64,000 nt of DNA, taken from the NCBI GenBank assembly GCA_023374045.1, contig JAIOTZ010000144.1, positions 1 to 64,000 on the forward strand. The letters run 5' to 3'. The position numbers were made by a program, and so were the translations under genes. The notes below the pieces were generated by a model. It was given only the letters and a program-made list of their open reading frames with translations. It made no database searches and was not told the DNA's origin. Source of the stretch: Limonium bicolor (Eukaryota; Streptophyta; Magnoliopsida; Caryophyllales; Plumbaginaceae). Below are positions 34,807-47,300 of this stretch, in pieces (position 1 is the first letter of the stretch; each line of letters begins with the position of its first letter).

Positions 34807-36349
34807 CAACTTGTGTAATTTAGCGGGTGGCACTTGTATCTTGCTTTTTCTTTCTGTCTCTTTCCGCCCAAGGATATGTACAATTTGAAAAGAATTGAAA
34901 GTTTTGCAAACGTACAGCTGCTAATCTGGTAGGTCTTTTGTACAAAATTGTCAGTGTGCTGTTTTAGCAATATGAACGGATGTTTTAACTAGTGCTGTAA
35001 AACCTTCGTAAAAACCATTTGCGCCAGTATTGTCCTTTTTATTGTTCATTTTGTATTTATTTTTTGGCCCTTGATCATGCTCTAATCAGTTCATAGCTTA
35101 ATTAAAAAGAGATAAGACGTAAGACACGGTGCCAAAAAAATATGTTAAGCTAGTTACTGTATTCGATGTAATACCCTGGAGTCATTGACATAAGGATATA
35201 GTAGAGAGGAATAGCAAATTGAAGGACACGTACTGTACAAAAAGTTATTCTCTTTAGTTTACTTAAAAGTTGAATATTTTATGTGAAGAAAATTTACTGA
35301 CATAACCCTTTGATGGTTGAATGTGTTTCTCTATTTTCTATTCCCCAAATCGAACTAAGATTGCAATGTCGATCAAATCCAACTCATGCGATTCAGTGAA
35401 ATTTGAAATAACTCTTTGCGTGGTTGAAATATATGTGATTTGATATTATCTTCGTCTGCCCATATGAGGTTGTCTTTTTTTTCACTGATGGTCTTTCTTT
35501 ATATCGCTGGCAGTTTGACATACATTGGCTAACGGTCCACTATGGAGCACATGATACGACATCATTGACGTGGATCCATCGATTTCCTTTGTCTTACTTA
35601 CTCACTGCGTTAGAAACAAAGCGGATAAACATGTGCTCCCTTGTAAACACCCATCATAAAGTTCAAGCAATCCACAATCCAAGAAGTTGCTGCCTATTGA
35701 TAATGATACTTAATGGAGATGTTTCGGCTATATCGGGGTCAGAGAGATGTTGACATATTCATTGAAGCAAGCCCTGAGCCGTCCGAGTTGGTGAAACTTT
35801 GGATGGATTGGAGAGACAAGAATAAATACAAGGAGACGGAAAGGGTTGAGCGCTCTAGTGATTCAGCCAACGAGGACAGTGTGGAAATTCTAGAGGTTGA
35901 GTCTCCTGTCCCTATTATGCATATGGATGAGGATGAGTGGAATAATCTGTATGGTGGTGACGTAAATGATGATGTGGGGATTCACAAAGAAGCAGATGCC
36001 CCCAAGAATGATGTACCTTGCTCAAATCAGCCTGAACAAGATGTGTTGGATGCCGCTGATTTAACTCAAGCTCCTCATGCCGAGCCAACACAAGAAATGA
36101 ATGCTGAAAACCTTGATGAACAGTGTAATCCATCATCTGACAATAGGGAGGATATAAGTGGAGATGAAATTTCAGTTGACTCTTGGCATGACAATGCTGA
36201 TCAAAATGACTGGCCAGATGATGATGAAGTACATGATGTTGTGGGAGATGTACTTGACGAAGATGTCATAGATGAGGATGAAATTGGGGGGTTAGAGCTT
36301 GTTGAAGAAGGTGGCTACTTATCAGGTGACGAGGAAGATGAGATTCCAC

Positions 36350-39300
36350 CACTAGTAGAAAAAAGATCTTTAGTGTCAAGCCTGTAGCATCGGTTTTTAA
36401 GAAGACGTCACCTTAAATAATCTAGGGCCTCGGTTTTATTCTGAAGTGAAACTATAGGCTTAAAAAAAATCAAATTTTGATGGTATAATGTGGCGGGCAA
36501 ACTTTCCCGGTTAGATTACAATTACTAAGGCGTCGGTTTTGTTATGTGACCGTCACCATAGAACAATCTAGGGTGACGGTTTTAATAAACACCGACGCTA
36601 CAGATACGCTACAGATATATAAACACACCAATATTTACATTACTCTGGCTTCAGTTTTACAGACAAGCGACACCAAATCCCTAATTTTATTCCCAAACCC
36701 ATATTTTCTCTTCCCACCTTCCTCTAACATCATACTGATCGCGGGAGGTAGCAAAAATTTCACCGCGCCTCAACTTTTGCTTTCTACCGTAAGAACTCCA
36801 TCTACTCCCAAACATCAAGAAAAATTTGTTTCCTACCATCTTCAATCTCCAGCAAAATCTGTCTCCTAACATCAAGAAAAATCTCAATCTACACCCAAAC
36901 TGGATCGAGCGGGAGCACGAACTCTTCACCGCGTCGGACCGATGATTTTCCATCGCCTGCGTCTGTAAGCATTGGCCACTACCACCCACTTCAATCTCCA
37001 GCAATAGGAGACCCCTAGCATCACAAAGAATTTCAATCTTTAGCAGGTAATTTTTGATAGTCCTATCTCATAATCATCTAGGTTTTTATGCACACAAACC
37101 TTCTGTATGTTTGGCTGTTGCTTTCATTTGGATGTGGTATATGTTTGTGTTTATCTGTATCGAATTTACTGCCTGTATTTTGTTTGTACTCTTTATTGAC
37201 GAGATGAAATATACCTAGAGTTGGACCCATGATTTTGCACCTGTACGGGTTGCTTCTTGTTCTGCATTCCGCTCAAACCAGTACTACAGCCCCATCAAAC
37301 TTTAATTTGATAAAGAGCTAACTCTCCTTCTATCCTCTTAACCGTATTTTACTCTCTTTGTAAATTCTTCTCTACCAATATGTTTGTACCTTGATCTGGC
37401 TGGCCCCGTTAGTACCTTCAGCGTATGAAATCAAGAAGAAAGTACTTGCTCTGCGGTGCATATTAATCTTACTCATGTTAAATGCTATCAATAAACAGCT
37501 ACTCCATATGACTGCAGATTAATGCTTCCACGAACAAATAAAAGTTGGTAGATTAATGTGTGCTTTGATGTAGCCATTTTTAAAGGCTCCCACAGAACAG
37601 CTAGTATCACTCACGATTATGATTATGATGCACACGTTATTCTTTTATGCAGGTTATGTGCTTGAATATCTTTACTGAATGCAGCGGATCCAAGATGCTA
37701 TAATTGAGTTCAAAACAACATGGAAATTCTTTTGCAAATTCCAGCTTGATATAATGAACTGCTATTTGCACAAAAAAAATCTGAGCATATGCAAAAAGCT
37801 GCTGCACCTGAATATATTGTAAGTGTTTGTTTCTGTAAGTTGTTTCTTATAAATACTAATCTTATAAGATCTAGGGAACTAGGGATAGGGATGAGTAATC
37901 TTAAAGATTTAGTTATCTATAAGCAAACTTCATTTTTATGTTACAATTCTTTTCATATTAAATTGTATAATTGTCCTTTGTATAATAGATTGACGCCTTC
38001 AATGGCTACTACTATGATGGTTTTAGGCTGAATTTCAGAAATATAATTACCTGCTGGTTAGCTGTCTGTGATGAGCCATACTCAGTTGGTTAGCCGTCAT
38101 TCATTTTAAGGAATAATGAACCATACTCATCTCTGAGGAGTCACCAAATGTCTTTTCCTTCTCTGATTATATATTTCTCTTGAAAACTAGCAATGAATTC
38201 AGAAAAAAAAAACAACTACAGCAGTAAGCAGACTAAACATTTCCAATACATAAAATAGAAGTGTTTGGTACTGCTACACTGAATTAATAGTTTCCATACT
38301 GTTTCTGACCGAAATTTCAGAGTCTCACATAATGCTATTCAGTTGGCTACTAAACCACCAATCACAGCAGTAGTAAACAATTTCCAGTACATCAAACAAA
38401 TTAGAACTAAAGTGATTGGTATATTGCAACATTGAATTAGTAATTTAGCTACTGTTTTTGATCAAAATTTCAAAGACACACTTAATGTTGTTTAGTAGGC
38501 CACTGAAGTACCAAGAACAGCAGCTGTAAACATGTCCTAGTACATCAAACATATCCGAATTAAAGTGATTGGTTTACTTAATGTTGTCACTTTGATTTAG
38601 GTAATTTTGAAAGGTGCTTGATTTTGTTGCTCCTGTTTATATTTTTTGTGCGGGGTGTCCTTCAGTGGTTGAGGGCTGGAATAATGGATATCTTGCGTTT
38701 TGATACTTAAGTCCATGTGGTAACTAGTTTGATTCTTATGTTATTATTTGTAGTTCACATTGGCTGGTGACTTTGCCTATTGGCTGGCTTATGGGTGCTC
38801 TTTGTTCTGCTGGCTAGAATAAAGAAGATTATGCAAGCTGATGAGGATGTAGGGAAGATAGCAATGGAAGTTCCTCCTCTAGTCTGTGAGTTATTTTACC
38901 TTTCTAGTTTCTCGTTATCTGAAAACCTTCTGGTTATATCATCCTGTAATCTTTCTTTGTCTTATGAAGCTATCATTTTACTGACATAGCTAAAGCCTTA
39001 GAATTATTTACCAGTACAAAGAGGAGCAAAAATGATGAGTTCACTGCACTTGTAAGTTGGCTCTTCATTGTGATTAACATTCACATTTCTTAAATCTCTT
39101 CTTTAGTTTTCTCACTAAAAAATGTTCTGCTTTTTTTTTTCTGTCTAAGTGATTTTATGACTTCATATAATAACATTAAGCAGTGATGAAATGACAACTT
39201 TTGTCTTCCTGGTGATTTGGTTGATTCAGCTTGCTTGATTTTGGTGAAAGTACCCAACCTATGAATCCTTACTCCGGAAGTGCTGTGTATTTAGTTGTAG

Positions 39301-40442
39301 CAGTTTTAAACACTATGCACATGAAGTATAAGGTGCCAATCTACAATGAATACTCAATGGTGCAAATGTTCCTAGTAGTGTTAAATGTTATATGCTATAT
39401 GCTATATACCTTGAACTGGCTTCTGATATTTGCTTCATGTAGGAGGATAGTGTACGTGCATTTTATGTTATTAGGAGAAGAAAATTTTATACAGCATTGT
39501 ATTTACTTGAACTTGGTTATATTATAGGTTTACTGCTTCATAGTCCTAGCATTTTATTTATTGTTTTAGCATTGTTATTAATCTATACACCGTTGTCTTG
39601 TAGTTGTAATTTTCAGCCCAGTACTGAATGGAAGTGACTTATTGTAAACTGTCAAGTTTTGCTATACTGAGTTGAAATTGTTTGAAAGAATTCTTTTCTT
39701 ATCAATTCCTTGTGATTGTTGTTGTTAAGTGATTTTTCTAATCTTTGATATGAATTTTTTTCAGCTAAGAGAGTCTAATATTTGTGATGAGGAAGAGGAG
39801 ACCAGTGCATGGGTAGGAGCTGTTCCACTTCTAATTTCCAACCTAAGCACCGAACTGCATCATAGTGATGTAAATTTCCAGTGCAAGACCAGCTTGATGA
39901 TGTTTTCTGTTCTGTTATAGGTGATTCCCTTGTACACAGATAACTAATTGGGGATGAAACGGTGTGATAGGAAATTAAGAATGTAATTCATTTTTTGTAT
40001 CAATGTAAATATTTAATATCAGGTTGCATCATATTGAATATTATTATCAGATGCTGTACTTGAATGATGTTATCAGCGTAGGCTTTTATTATATGGGGTG
40101 AAATTTAATAAAAAAAGAATTCTCTTAGTTGTCGGTTTTTAAAAGACCGACTCCTTAGCATTTTATTATTTTTCTAAAAATACACTTCTGATGTCGGTTT
40201 TTTATTGAAACGACACCACAAACTCATATATCCCTGTCATAGGTATGGTCTAAAGCTTCGGTTTTAGACAGTCTAAAGCGTCGGTTTTACAAAACCCACA
40301 CCATAGTACACATCTGAAGCCTCGCTTCCAAAAACCGACGCCTCAGATACAAACCTGCAGTGACACCCTGCTGAGTGTCGGTTTGAAAACCGACACCTAA
40401 AGGGTTTTATAACTGACACTATAGGTGTTTTTTCTACTAGTG
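36350..40442. mobile_element. CACTA element, non-autonomous, 4,093 bp
   Basis: The ends are CACTAGTAGAAAAAA and TTTTTTCTACTAGTG. The 3-bp target duplication CAC is perfect (36347-36349, 40443-40445). Subterminal regions at both sides repeat GCGTCGGTTTT/AAAACCGACGC-type units (for example 36530, 36575 and 40130-40400), as CACTA elements do. No TNPA/TNPD-like transposase is recognised inside. It is inserted in the coding sequence of the MULE 2 transposase, and removing it with one CAC copy restores that reading frame across the site. Confidence 0.93.
38805..39055 (+). pseudogene. Captured fragment of an NC2-alpha (DRAP1)-like histone-fold gene inside CACTA
   Basis: Translation from about 38811 gives ARIKKIMQADEDVGKIAMEV then PPLV, ending at a GTGAG donor. 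This closely resembles the first histone-fold helices of plant Dr1-associated corepressor NC2-alpha (ARIKKIMQ-D-x-x-GK type). After an intron with a TGACATAG acceptor, AKALELFTSTKRSKNDEFTA continues in the position of the next helix (SKALELF in the family) but then diverges before a GTAAGT donor at about 39052. The upstream exon is not seen. It is best read as gene capture by the transposon. The family assignment is from memory and covers only about 45 residues. Confidence 0.6.
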
Positions 40443-41503
40443 CACCAATTGCTCCCTACATAAAGAACGATAAGTGGTTTGATTTTGCAAGTGATGGGTC
40501 TGTCAATTTGGAAGTTGGACAGCTGTTTACAAATAATAAGTAGTTCTTGAAAGTGATGGATGAATATTGTTGTGGATATGGATTTGACATGTTAAAGCAA
40601 AAGAATGAAAGAGATGGGTTTACCGCTGTTTGCAACAACAATGTCGGCTGCCCTTGGAGGATACACGCTAGTCTGTTGCAAGATGGGATACCCTTTCAGA
40701 TTAAAACACTTCGAACTGAGCACACATGCACAAGGGTTGCATATAGCAAAGCTGTGAAAGTGACGTGGATTATGGAGCAGATAAAAGAGGATGTTAAAGC
40801 CTATAGAAGCATTCCTATCAGCGCTCTGAAGGCGATTCTTCAAAGAAAAAAAGGTGTTGAAGCAACATACATTTCACTATACAGAGCGAGGAGGAACATA
40901 TTGGAAGAGTTTGATGGAAGACACGATAAGTCATTTGCTCATATCCACCAATATGTTCATATTGTGTTAGAGAGGAACCCCGGTAGTATAGTGGACATCC
41001 AATACGATCATGCTCCAGATCATCCACGTGTGTTCAGGAGGCTGTTTATTTGTTACGCGGCTCTGAAGGAAGGATTTGTTTTGGGGTGTAGACCATTTCT
41101 CGGTGTTGATGGATGTCACCTAAAAGGGCCTTTCGGTGGAGTGCTATTGCAGTTGACGCAAACAATGGATTTTTTCCATTGGCGTTCACTGTTGTCCAGA
41201 GTGAAACCACAGAAACTTGGAAATATTTTTTCCAAAATCTGAAGAAAGTTGCTCCTTATGAAGAAAGGAAGAGATGGATAATAATCTCCGATAGACAAAA
41301 GGTATTTATTTTTTATTTAACAAGATGAATACAATCTGATCACTGTTCTCTTTGATGGATAAAACCTAATCACTTCTATTGTTGATTTAAATTGATGGAT
41401 CGAATCTGATTTTTGTTGTCTTTGATTTTCACTTACAGGGGGTTGAGCCAGCATTAAGTGCTGAGCTACCAGAGGTGACACTGCGAATAAGTTGCCGACA
41501 CTT

Positions 41504-43801
41504 GGTGATAAGATAGTCATATTATAATCACACATGAGCTCTTGCATATGATAAGACATTCTATATCGGTACACATAGGTAATTTGCATACAAGATTGAC
41601 ACGTCAAAGGCCTTTGATAGGGTGGAATAATCTTTCATAATTGATGTCCTAACTATGGGATTTCATTCTAGATTGGTGAGTTTGGTGCGTAAATGTCTAA
41701 CGACGGCTTCTGTGTCTGTTTTAATAAATGGGTACCCAGGGGAGACTTTCAAACCAAAACATGGGCTTGGGCAGGGGGATCCTTTGTCGCTATATCTATT
41801 TATTTGTTGTATACAGGTGTTGACATCCAGTTTTCTTTTGGCAAGTGATGTAGGACTTTATAAGTGGTTTCATATTCTGGGAATGGAGGTACCGACAACT
41901 AATTTGTTTCTTGTGGATGATTGTGTTTTATTTCGTGAGGCTGATGTAAGTAATGTTGGGGAGCTTCATGGATTACTATTGGACTTTAGTCTAGCGTCGG
42001 GTCAGTGCATAAATGATCATAAGTCTGGCATTATGTTTTCTCGTGGGGTGCGACCATCTTTGAGGCGTGACATAGTTAATCGGTTAGGGGCGCGAGAGGT
42101 AGATGACTTTGGTATGTATTTGGGTCTTCCAAATCACATGGATATGAGTATAGGCCAAGTGTTTAAGTATCTTAAGGATCAGATGGCGGAGAAAATCCAA
42201 GGATGGACTAGGTTAGTGTCATAGGCAGGGAGAAGTATGTTAATTAAATCGGCGTTATGAGTGTTATCCGATTGCCTATAGATGTGATCTCAAGTCAATG
42301 AAAAAGATGATTGCAAGGTTTTGGTGGGGAGGCGGGTTAACAACAAGAAGTATGCATTGTCAAAAGTGGTCAGATATGTGCCATAGTCTTTAGCATGAAG
42401 GGTTAGGGTTTAGGGATTTGGAATGCATGAATACAGCTCTTCTAGCTCATCAATGCTGGCATGTGTTGATTGATTTATCTTTGCTAACTATCAAGGTTTG
42501 GAAAGCATTATATTTTCTGCATAATGGATTGCTATATGCAAAGTTTGGTAGTAATTCAAGCTTGATTTGAAGGTCTTGCATGAGGTTTTTGGCTTGGTAC
42601 ACAAAGAAGTTGTCCGAAGGATAGATGATGGTAATAGTACAAAGATTGTTGACAATTGGATCCAGGGTAAGGTTGGCGGAAAGCCCTTGTTATGGTCTTT
42701 GCCGCACTTGCTCAATGGAAGGGGTTGGTTTCTTGGCTCATTGATCCTAAGCAACGAGTTTGGTGCGTTGGGATGATTAACCAATGGTTTTATCCATTTT
42801 ATGCAGTCTTGATCTTGAACATGTCTTTGGAAAATGATGAGGGTCAACAGTTGGCAATTGAGCCTTGACTCTAGGGGTGACTTTTTTTTAAATCACCATA
42901 TGATGAGGCTTTGCATTTGAAAAATGAGAGAAAGGCTACTAAGAGTGGTAACTCTATGGGAGTGGCAGTGAAGCGCGTGTGGAAGTGTCATGTTCCTCTA
43001 AGGGAAGTATCGTTGTGGAAGTACTATGCGTCCTATGTGTTTTTGTGGAGGATATGAATCAACGACACATGTTTTTCTTCATTTTGTTAAAGTGGTAGAA
43101 CTTTGGAATAATGCAGGCGTATGCATGCCTACTTCTGTGTTTACTAATGGTGCATTGAGAGATTGGTTTTACCAATCTTACTTGACTTTGCCCTTGTGTG
43201 ACATAACTAATGTTGTAACCTTATAGCGAAAATTATGGTATGCTCATTGTTAGGTTATGCCTGGTAGGGTGCGTGAGCTCGTATGAGGGTGGTTGCAGGC
43301 TGTAACATTTTTACAGGTGGCGGGGAAAGTGATGTTTGGTGCTGCACGAGCACCCTTGCATGGCCCTTGTGATATGGGAGTGTCTAATGTGTCGGTTGAT
43401 GGCAGTTTGGATGGGTGTGGCTGTTATGGTCTGGGGTTTTTCTACTTTGGGGGTCTGAGGATGGGCGGCTGAAGGCAGCAGGAATCAAGGGAGGAGTTGG
43501 TGGTTTCACATCGCTGGCGATAGAGGTTTTGAGTTTGATTGTGTGATTATATTGGATTGATGAAATTTATATTCACACGAATTGTTTAGGTTTAGTTAAC
43601 TATCTAGATAACAAATAAAGAGTTTTGTCGGATGCTAGAGATTTGTTAGATTGGTTTTTGACAAATTTATCTCATTTGGAATTTGTAAGTTGTAACTATG
43701 TTGCACGGGATGCTAATGTAGCTGCACATATGGGGAGGGGGTCTAAGGATGAATGGTTTTGGTCGGATGATGTTCCTTCATGGATTTGTAACTTATGTGC
43801 A
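41504..43801 (+). pseudogene. LINE (L1-type) RT to RNase H, copy B
   Basis: This is the counterpart of copy A from the RT palm on, without the two solo LTRs. 41655-42224 reads through HGLGQGDPLSLYLF, LFLVDDCVLF and DDFGMYLGLPNHMDM in one frame. Thumb and zf-RVT remnants (CFCGGYESTTHVFLHF near 43035) follow, then the RNase H end (NYVARDANVAAHM near 43690). The catalytic-type ADD of copy A is VDD here. The RT fingers present in copy A at 15419-15755 are absent, because the copy begins at the junction with MULE 2. Confidence 0.85.
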
Positions 43802-44369
43802 TAATGATTATAACATGATTTATTTCCAAAAAACATAAATACTAATTGTCTCCTACTCAAAAGAGAACGGTTGAAAAAGGATATGAAAATGATTAACCGA
43901 TCTATGCCAAGCTAATGAACACTCAAATAGAAGCTATGAAGATTAATAATGGTGAGCATCGATGTTGTATAAGAGAAAGAATATAGAGCTCTTAGTATTT
44001 GAGCAAAGGATTTTCATGTGTACCGGCGTCCTCGACTCTCGCCAGAGAAAACGATATAAGATATATGATCAAAAAGTTTACTAAGTTTCGGTCATTGACT
44101 CATTGCTTAGTTGGTTCAACTAAGAATTAGGAAAAAATGTGGTTGAGATAATAATAGAAGATATTTGATCTAGTTAGACAAACACTGAAGCTAAAATATA
44201 AAGTATGATGCACGTTACACAATATATAAATGTAATATACATGCTAAGGATCTAGAGATTGTTATAGGTGATGGTAAGTCTGTTAAGGTAAGCTACATCA
44301 CGGGGTTGTGTGGTTTTGGCATATGAATCATAATGAAATCAGAAAAAGATAATGTAAAACAAAGAAGAG

Positions 44370-47300
44370 AAAATTCATACTGTACCCTTAAAAAGTTTTA
44401 TAATTTTCTATGTACCCGGTTTCAAAACTCACGCTCCATATGCTCCTAAAAACTTTCAAAATTCATGATGTATCCTACTTCGTGAAATAATCGTGAATAA
44501 TGACTATTTTATTCCTCACACTGCACATCATGATTATAATTCACAATAAGCCAGGTTTATTATTTGGAGGGATTCTATGAAATTTTCCAAAAAATATTAA
44601 AATAATACAAAAACACAAATAATTACAAAAGCATTTGAAAGAGTAATAAAATTATAAAAAATAACTTAAACAGTATGCATATACAAAACTTTCTTCTCAT
44701 TGTTTTTTTACCTTAATTGGCTATTTATTAGTCATCTTCTTCATTAAAATATTTACAATCATGGCTAGATAAATTAAATATTATATAATAAGGATATACA
44801 TCAATTTATAAAACAAAACTAATCCAATATATGAAAAGGCAGTTGTATATTATTTTAATTAGAAAATTCAACCCACCATGCGACACATTCATTTCTTTTT
44901 AATAAATTAATTTGAATTGTTGTTTTCTATTTAATTTTTAATATGAAAAAGAAATATACAAGAAATAAAATCATTATCAGTTTGTTGCTTCCCATAAAAT
45001 TATAATCTCTATATTTATCAATTTGTCGAGTGGTTTTAGCTATAATTAATGTATTAAACGATATTTGTGAGTCACATGATGGGTTAAATTTTCTAATTAA
45101 AATCATGTACAACTACCTCATCTTATATGGATTAGTTTTGTTTATAATGGAGATATATACGCTTATTATATAATCTTTAATCATTACGTAACCATATATG
45201 CACATATTTCAATAAAGAATAAGATTCATAAACAGTCAAGGAAGGTAAAACAATCAATTAAAATATTTTAATTTGTTTGAAGTTTTGTGTATATTTGATA
45301 TTTAGGAATTATTAAGTTTATTTCAATTTTATATCTTTTAGTTAATTTTTTATAATTTTTACTCTTTTGAATATTTTTTGTAATTATTAATTTTTTATAG
45401 AATTTTAAATTCTTTTTTGGAAAATTTCATGAAATGCTCCCTGTTATAACCTGGATTTTATATTAAGTCGGATTTCATATTGCTATCTTGTCTTAAGTGG
45501 GTTTTATGACATTTATGTGGCTTTGTGGTTCTGAGTAGAAAGGGAGGATGAGTTGGTCTTTTTGCAAGGTCTATTTTTAAGGTAATGAGACTAAGGAAAA
45601 ATAAGATTCTTTTTCCTGTTCTTTCTTTCCTAACAGTTCATCAGTTTGAGCGTTCTTTCTTCCTTCTCCTTCTCAGTCAATTTCCAGTCTTCTTGTTGGT
45701 TTGAGTTGCTGCTGCGTTGTGTGGTTTCGGGTCTCCGCTGATGTGTTGTTTCCTTATCTACGTTCAGGTTTGTTTTACGAGTTTGATTATGGTTTTGTTC
45801 TCGATTTGGAGTTTGGGTTTCTAATTTTGGTTTTGGTCTTCAGTTGTCAGTCATTGTGTGCTTTGGTCCAATTTGGTCTGTGGGTTTGCTGGTTTGCGTT
45901 CCGGCTTCAGTCTGTGGACTTCTACACTTTGATTGAGGTAGGTGGTGAATGGATTTGACGGAGGATGTTCAACTATGGGGATTTAGAAATGGGGTTATTT
46001 ATGGGTGAATTGTGATGCGTTTTCTAAATTGTTTTCCTTGATGTTTTTGCTTCTATTTAACTCTCCAACCCCCATGGGTTCTCTAGTATTTGCTCTGATT
46101 TGATTGGGTGAATTCTGGCATTGATTTGTGAGTTGTTTATGTAAATCCCGTCTCCGGTTTTACCGTGTCCGAACTTGTATGTCTGGACGGACTCGGATGC
46201 CTTCTATTTTGCAGTTTTTGAACATGTTTGGACGGGGTGTGAGGACGAGTTCTGAGTTTCAAGTCTCGACATATGTCCAGACTTGCAAGCCCGGTCGCAA
46301 GTCCGGACACACCCTATTGTGCCTCTGTTTTAACTCTCGACATGTGTTTGGACTTCCAAGCCTAAACACATGTCTGAACTTCACCACGTACATTTTGTCG
46401 GAAGTACGTCCATACTTCTCTGATTATGCTCTCGACATGTTTCCGGACTTGTAAGCCCAGACACATGTCTGGTCAGGCTACTGATTTTGTCTCGCTAGAG
46501 CTTTTTGGCTTCTATTTGTGGGGTTATGATCCCCTAAGTCTGTATAAGTGTTTACTCACGTGTTATGCATGTTTATTCACTTGTGTTCAGTTAGTTTAAG
46601 TATTTCATTTTGGGACCTAGCTACATAGCTTCTGATTTGTGGATGGTCGGGTCTGACTATCCTGTAGCATGTTGCACAGGATGTCCTTCAGTTTTTTGTT
46701 CCTTGAGTTTCTTGGGATGATTAGCAATCGACGGGTCCAACTAATGGTCTTTACCATTTCTGATGTAGGATCTATGCTCTGAGGGCTTTCGCCCTTCTGT
46801 TTGTGTTAGCTTGGTACTAGTATCCCACCCGCATTTGGGATTCAGAAAGCTTTGCTTTGAGTGTTTAAATGACTCTTCCGTTTCATTTGACCTTACTAGC
46901 TTCTGATGTTAAATCTACTTGTAGAAATTATTATAACCCGGTTTTTATTTTCGTACGTCAATTACATTTTATTTCTTATATTGTTTGTTTTGTAACATTT
47001 AGGACATCCTAGGTATTTGAGAAGAAGAGAGGGTCAAGGAGGTCATTTTCTCTCTTCTTATTTGGTAAGGAATTGATAAGGAAAAAAATTCTTTATTTCC
47101 CTTTTCTTCCGTTCAGTTTTTTCACGACAGTTTATTCTTCTGAGTGTAGTGTTTCCCTTTTCTTCTTCCTCCAGACTTCTCTGCTTTGTGGATTGGTTGC
47201 AACTGCATTATTGTGGAATTTCTCTTCAGCTGCGTGGTGTGTTCCTCTTTGTCGTTTCAGGTTTGGTTGTGTGGATTTCGGTTTGGGTTTGTGTTGTTTA

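Larger units (their letters stand above)
35713..41500 (+). pseudogene. MuDR-type transposase of MULE 2, split by a CACTA insertion
   Basis: The 5' part (35713-36346) is an acidic N-terminal region (RLYRGQRDVDIFIEASPEPS, many Asp/Glu). After the CACTA element the same frame resumes at 40446 with PYIKNDKWFDFASDGSVNLE, then QLFTNN. An in-frame TAG lies at 40541. It continues through a MuDR zinc-finger-like DNA-binding region (GFTAVCNNNVGCPWRIHASL). The catalytic domain begins at FLGVDGCHLKG (first Asp 41108-41110). A small deletion shifts the frame near 41148, and the next frame has AVDANNGFFPLAFTVVQSET and the second-Asp region RWIIISDRQKG (41290-41292). After an intron, RISCRHL ends at the 41504 junction. 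The rest of the gene is absent. Confidence 0.85.
32044..41504 (+). mobile_element. MULE 2 remnant, truncated at the right, with nested insertions
   Basis: The left limit is inferred from the loss of A/B similarity at about 32035 and the start of CCCCTTGAGGTTTCGGGTAA, a sequence style common at plant TE ends. The readable core is a MuDR transposase gene (35713-36346 continuing at 40446-41504). A LINE-type retroelement (32683-34806) and a CACTA element (36350-40442) are inserted in it. At 41504 the transposase exon is joined abruptly to LINE sequence of duplication copy B, so the right half is missing. The left boundary is only approximate. Confidence 0.55.
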
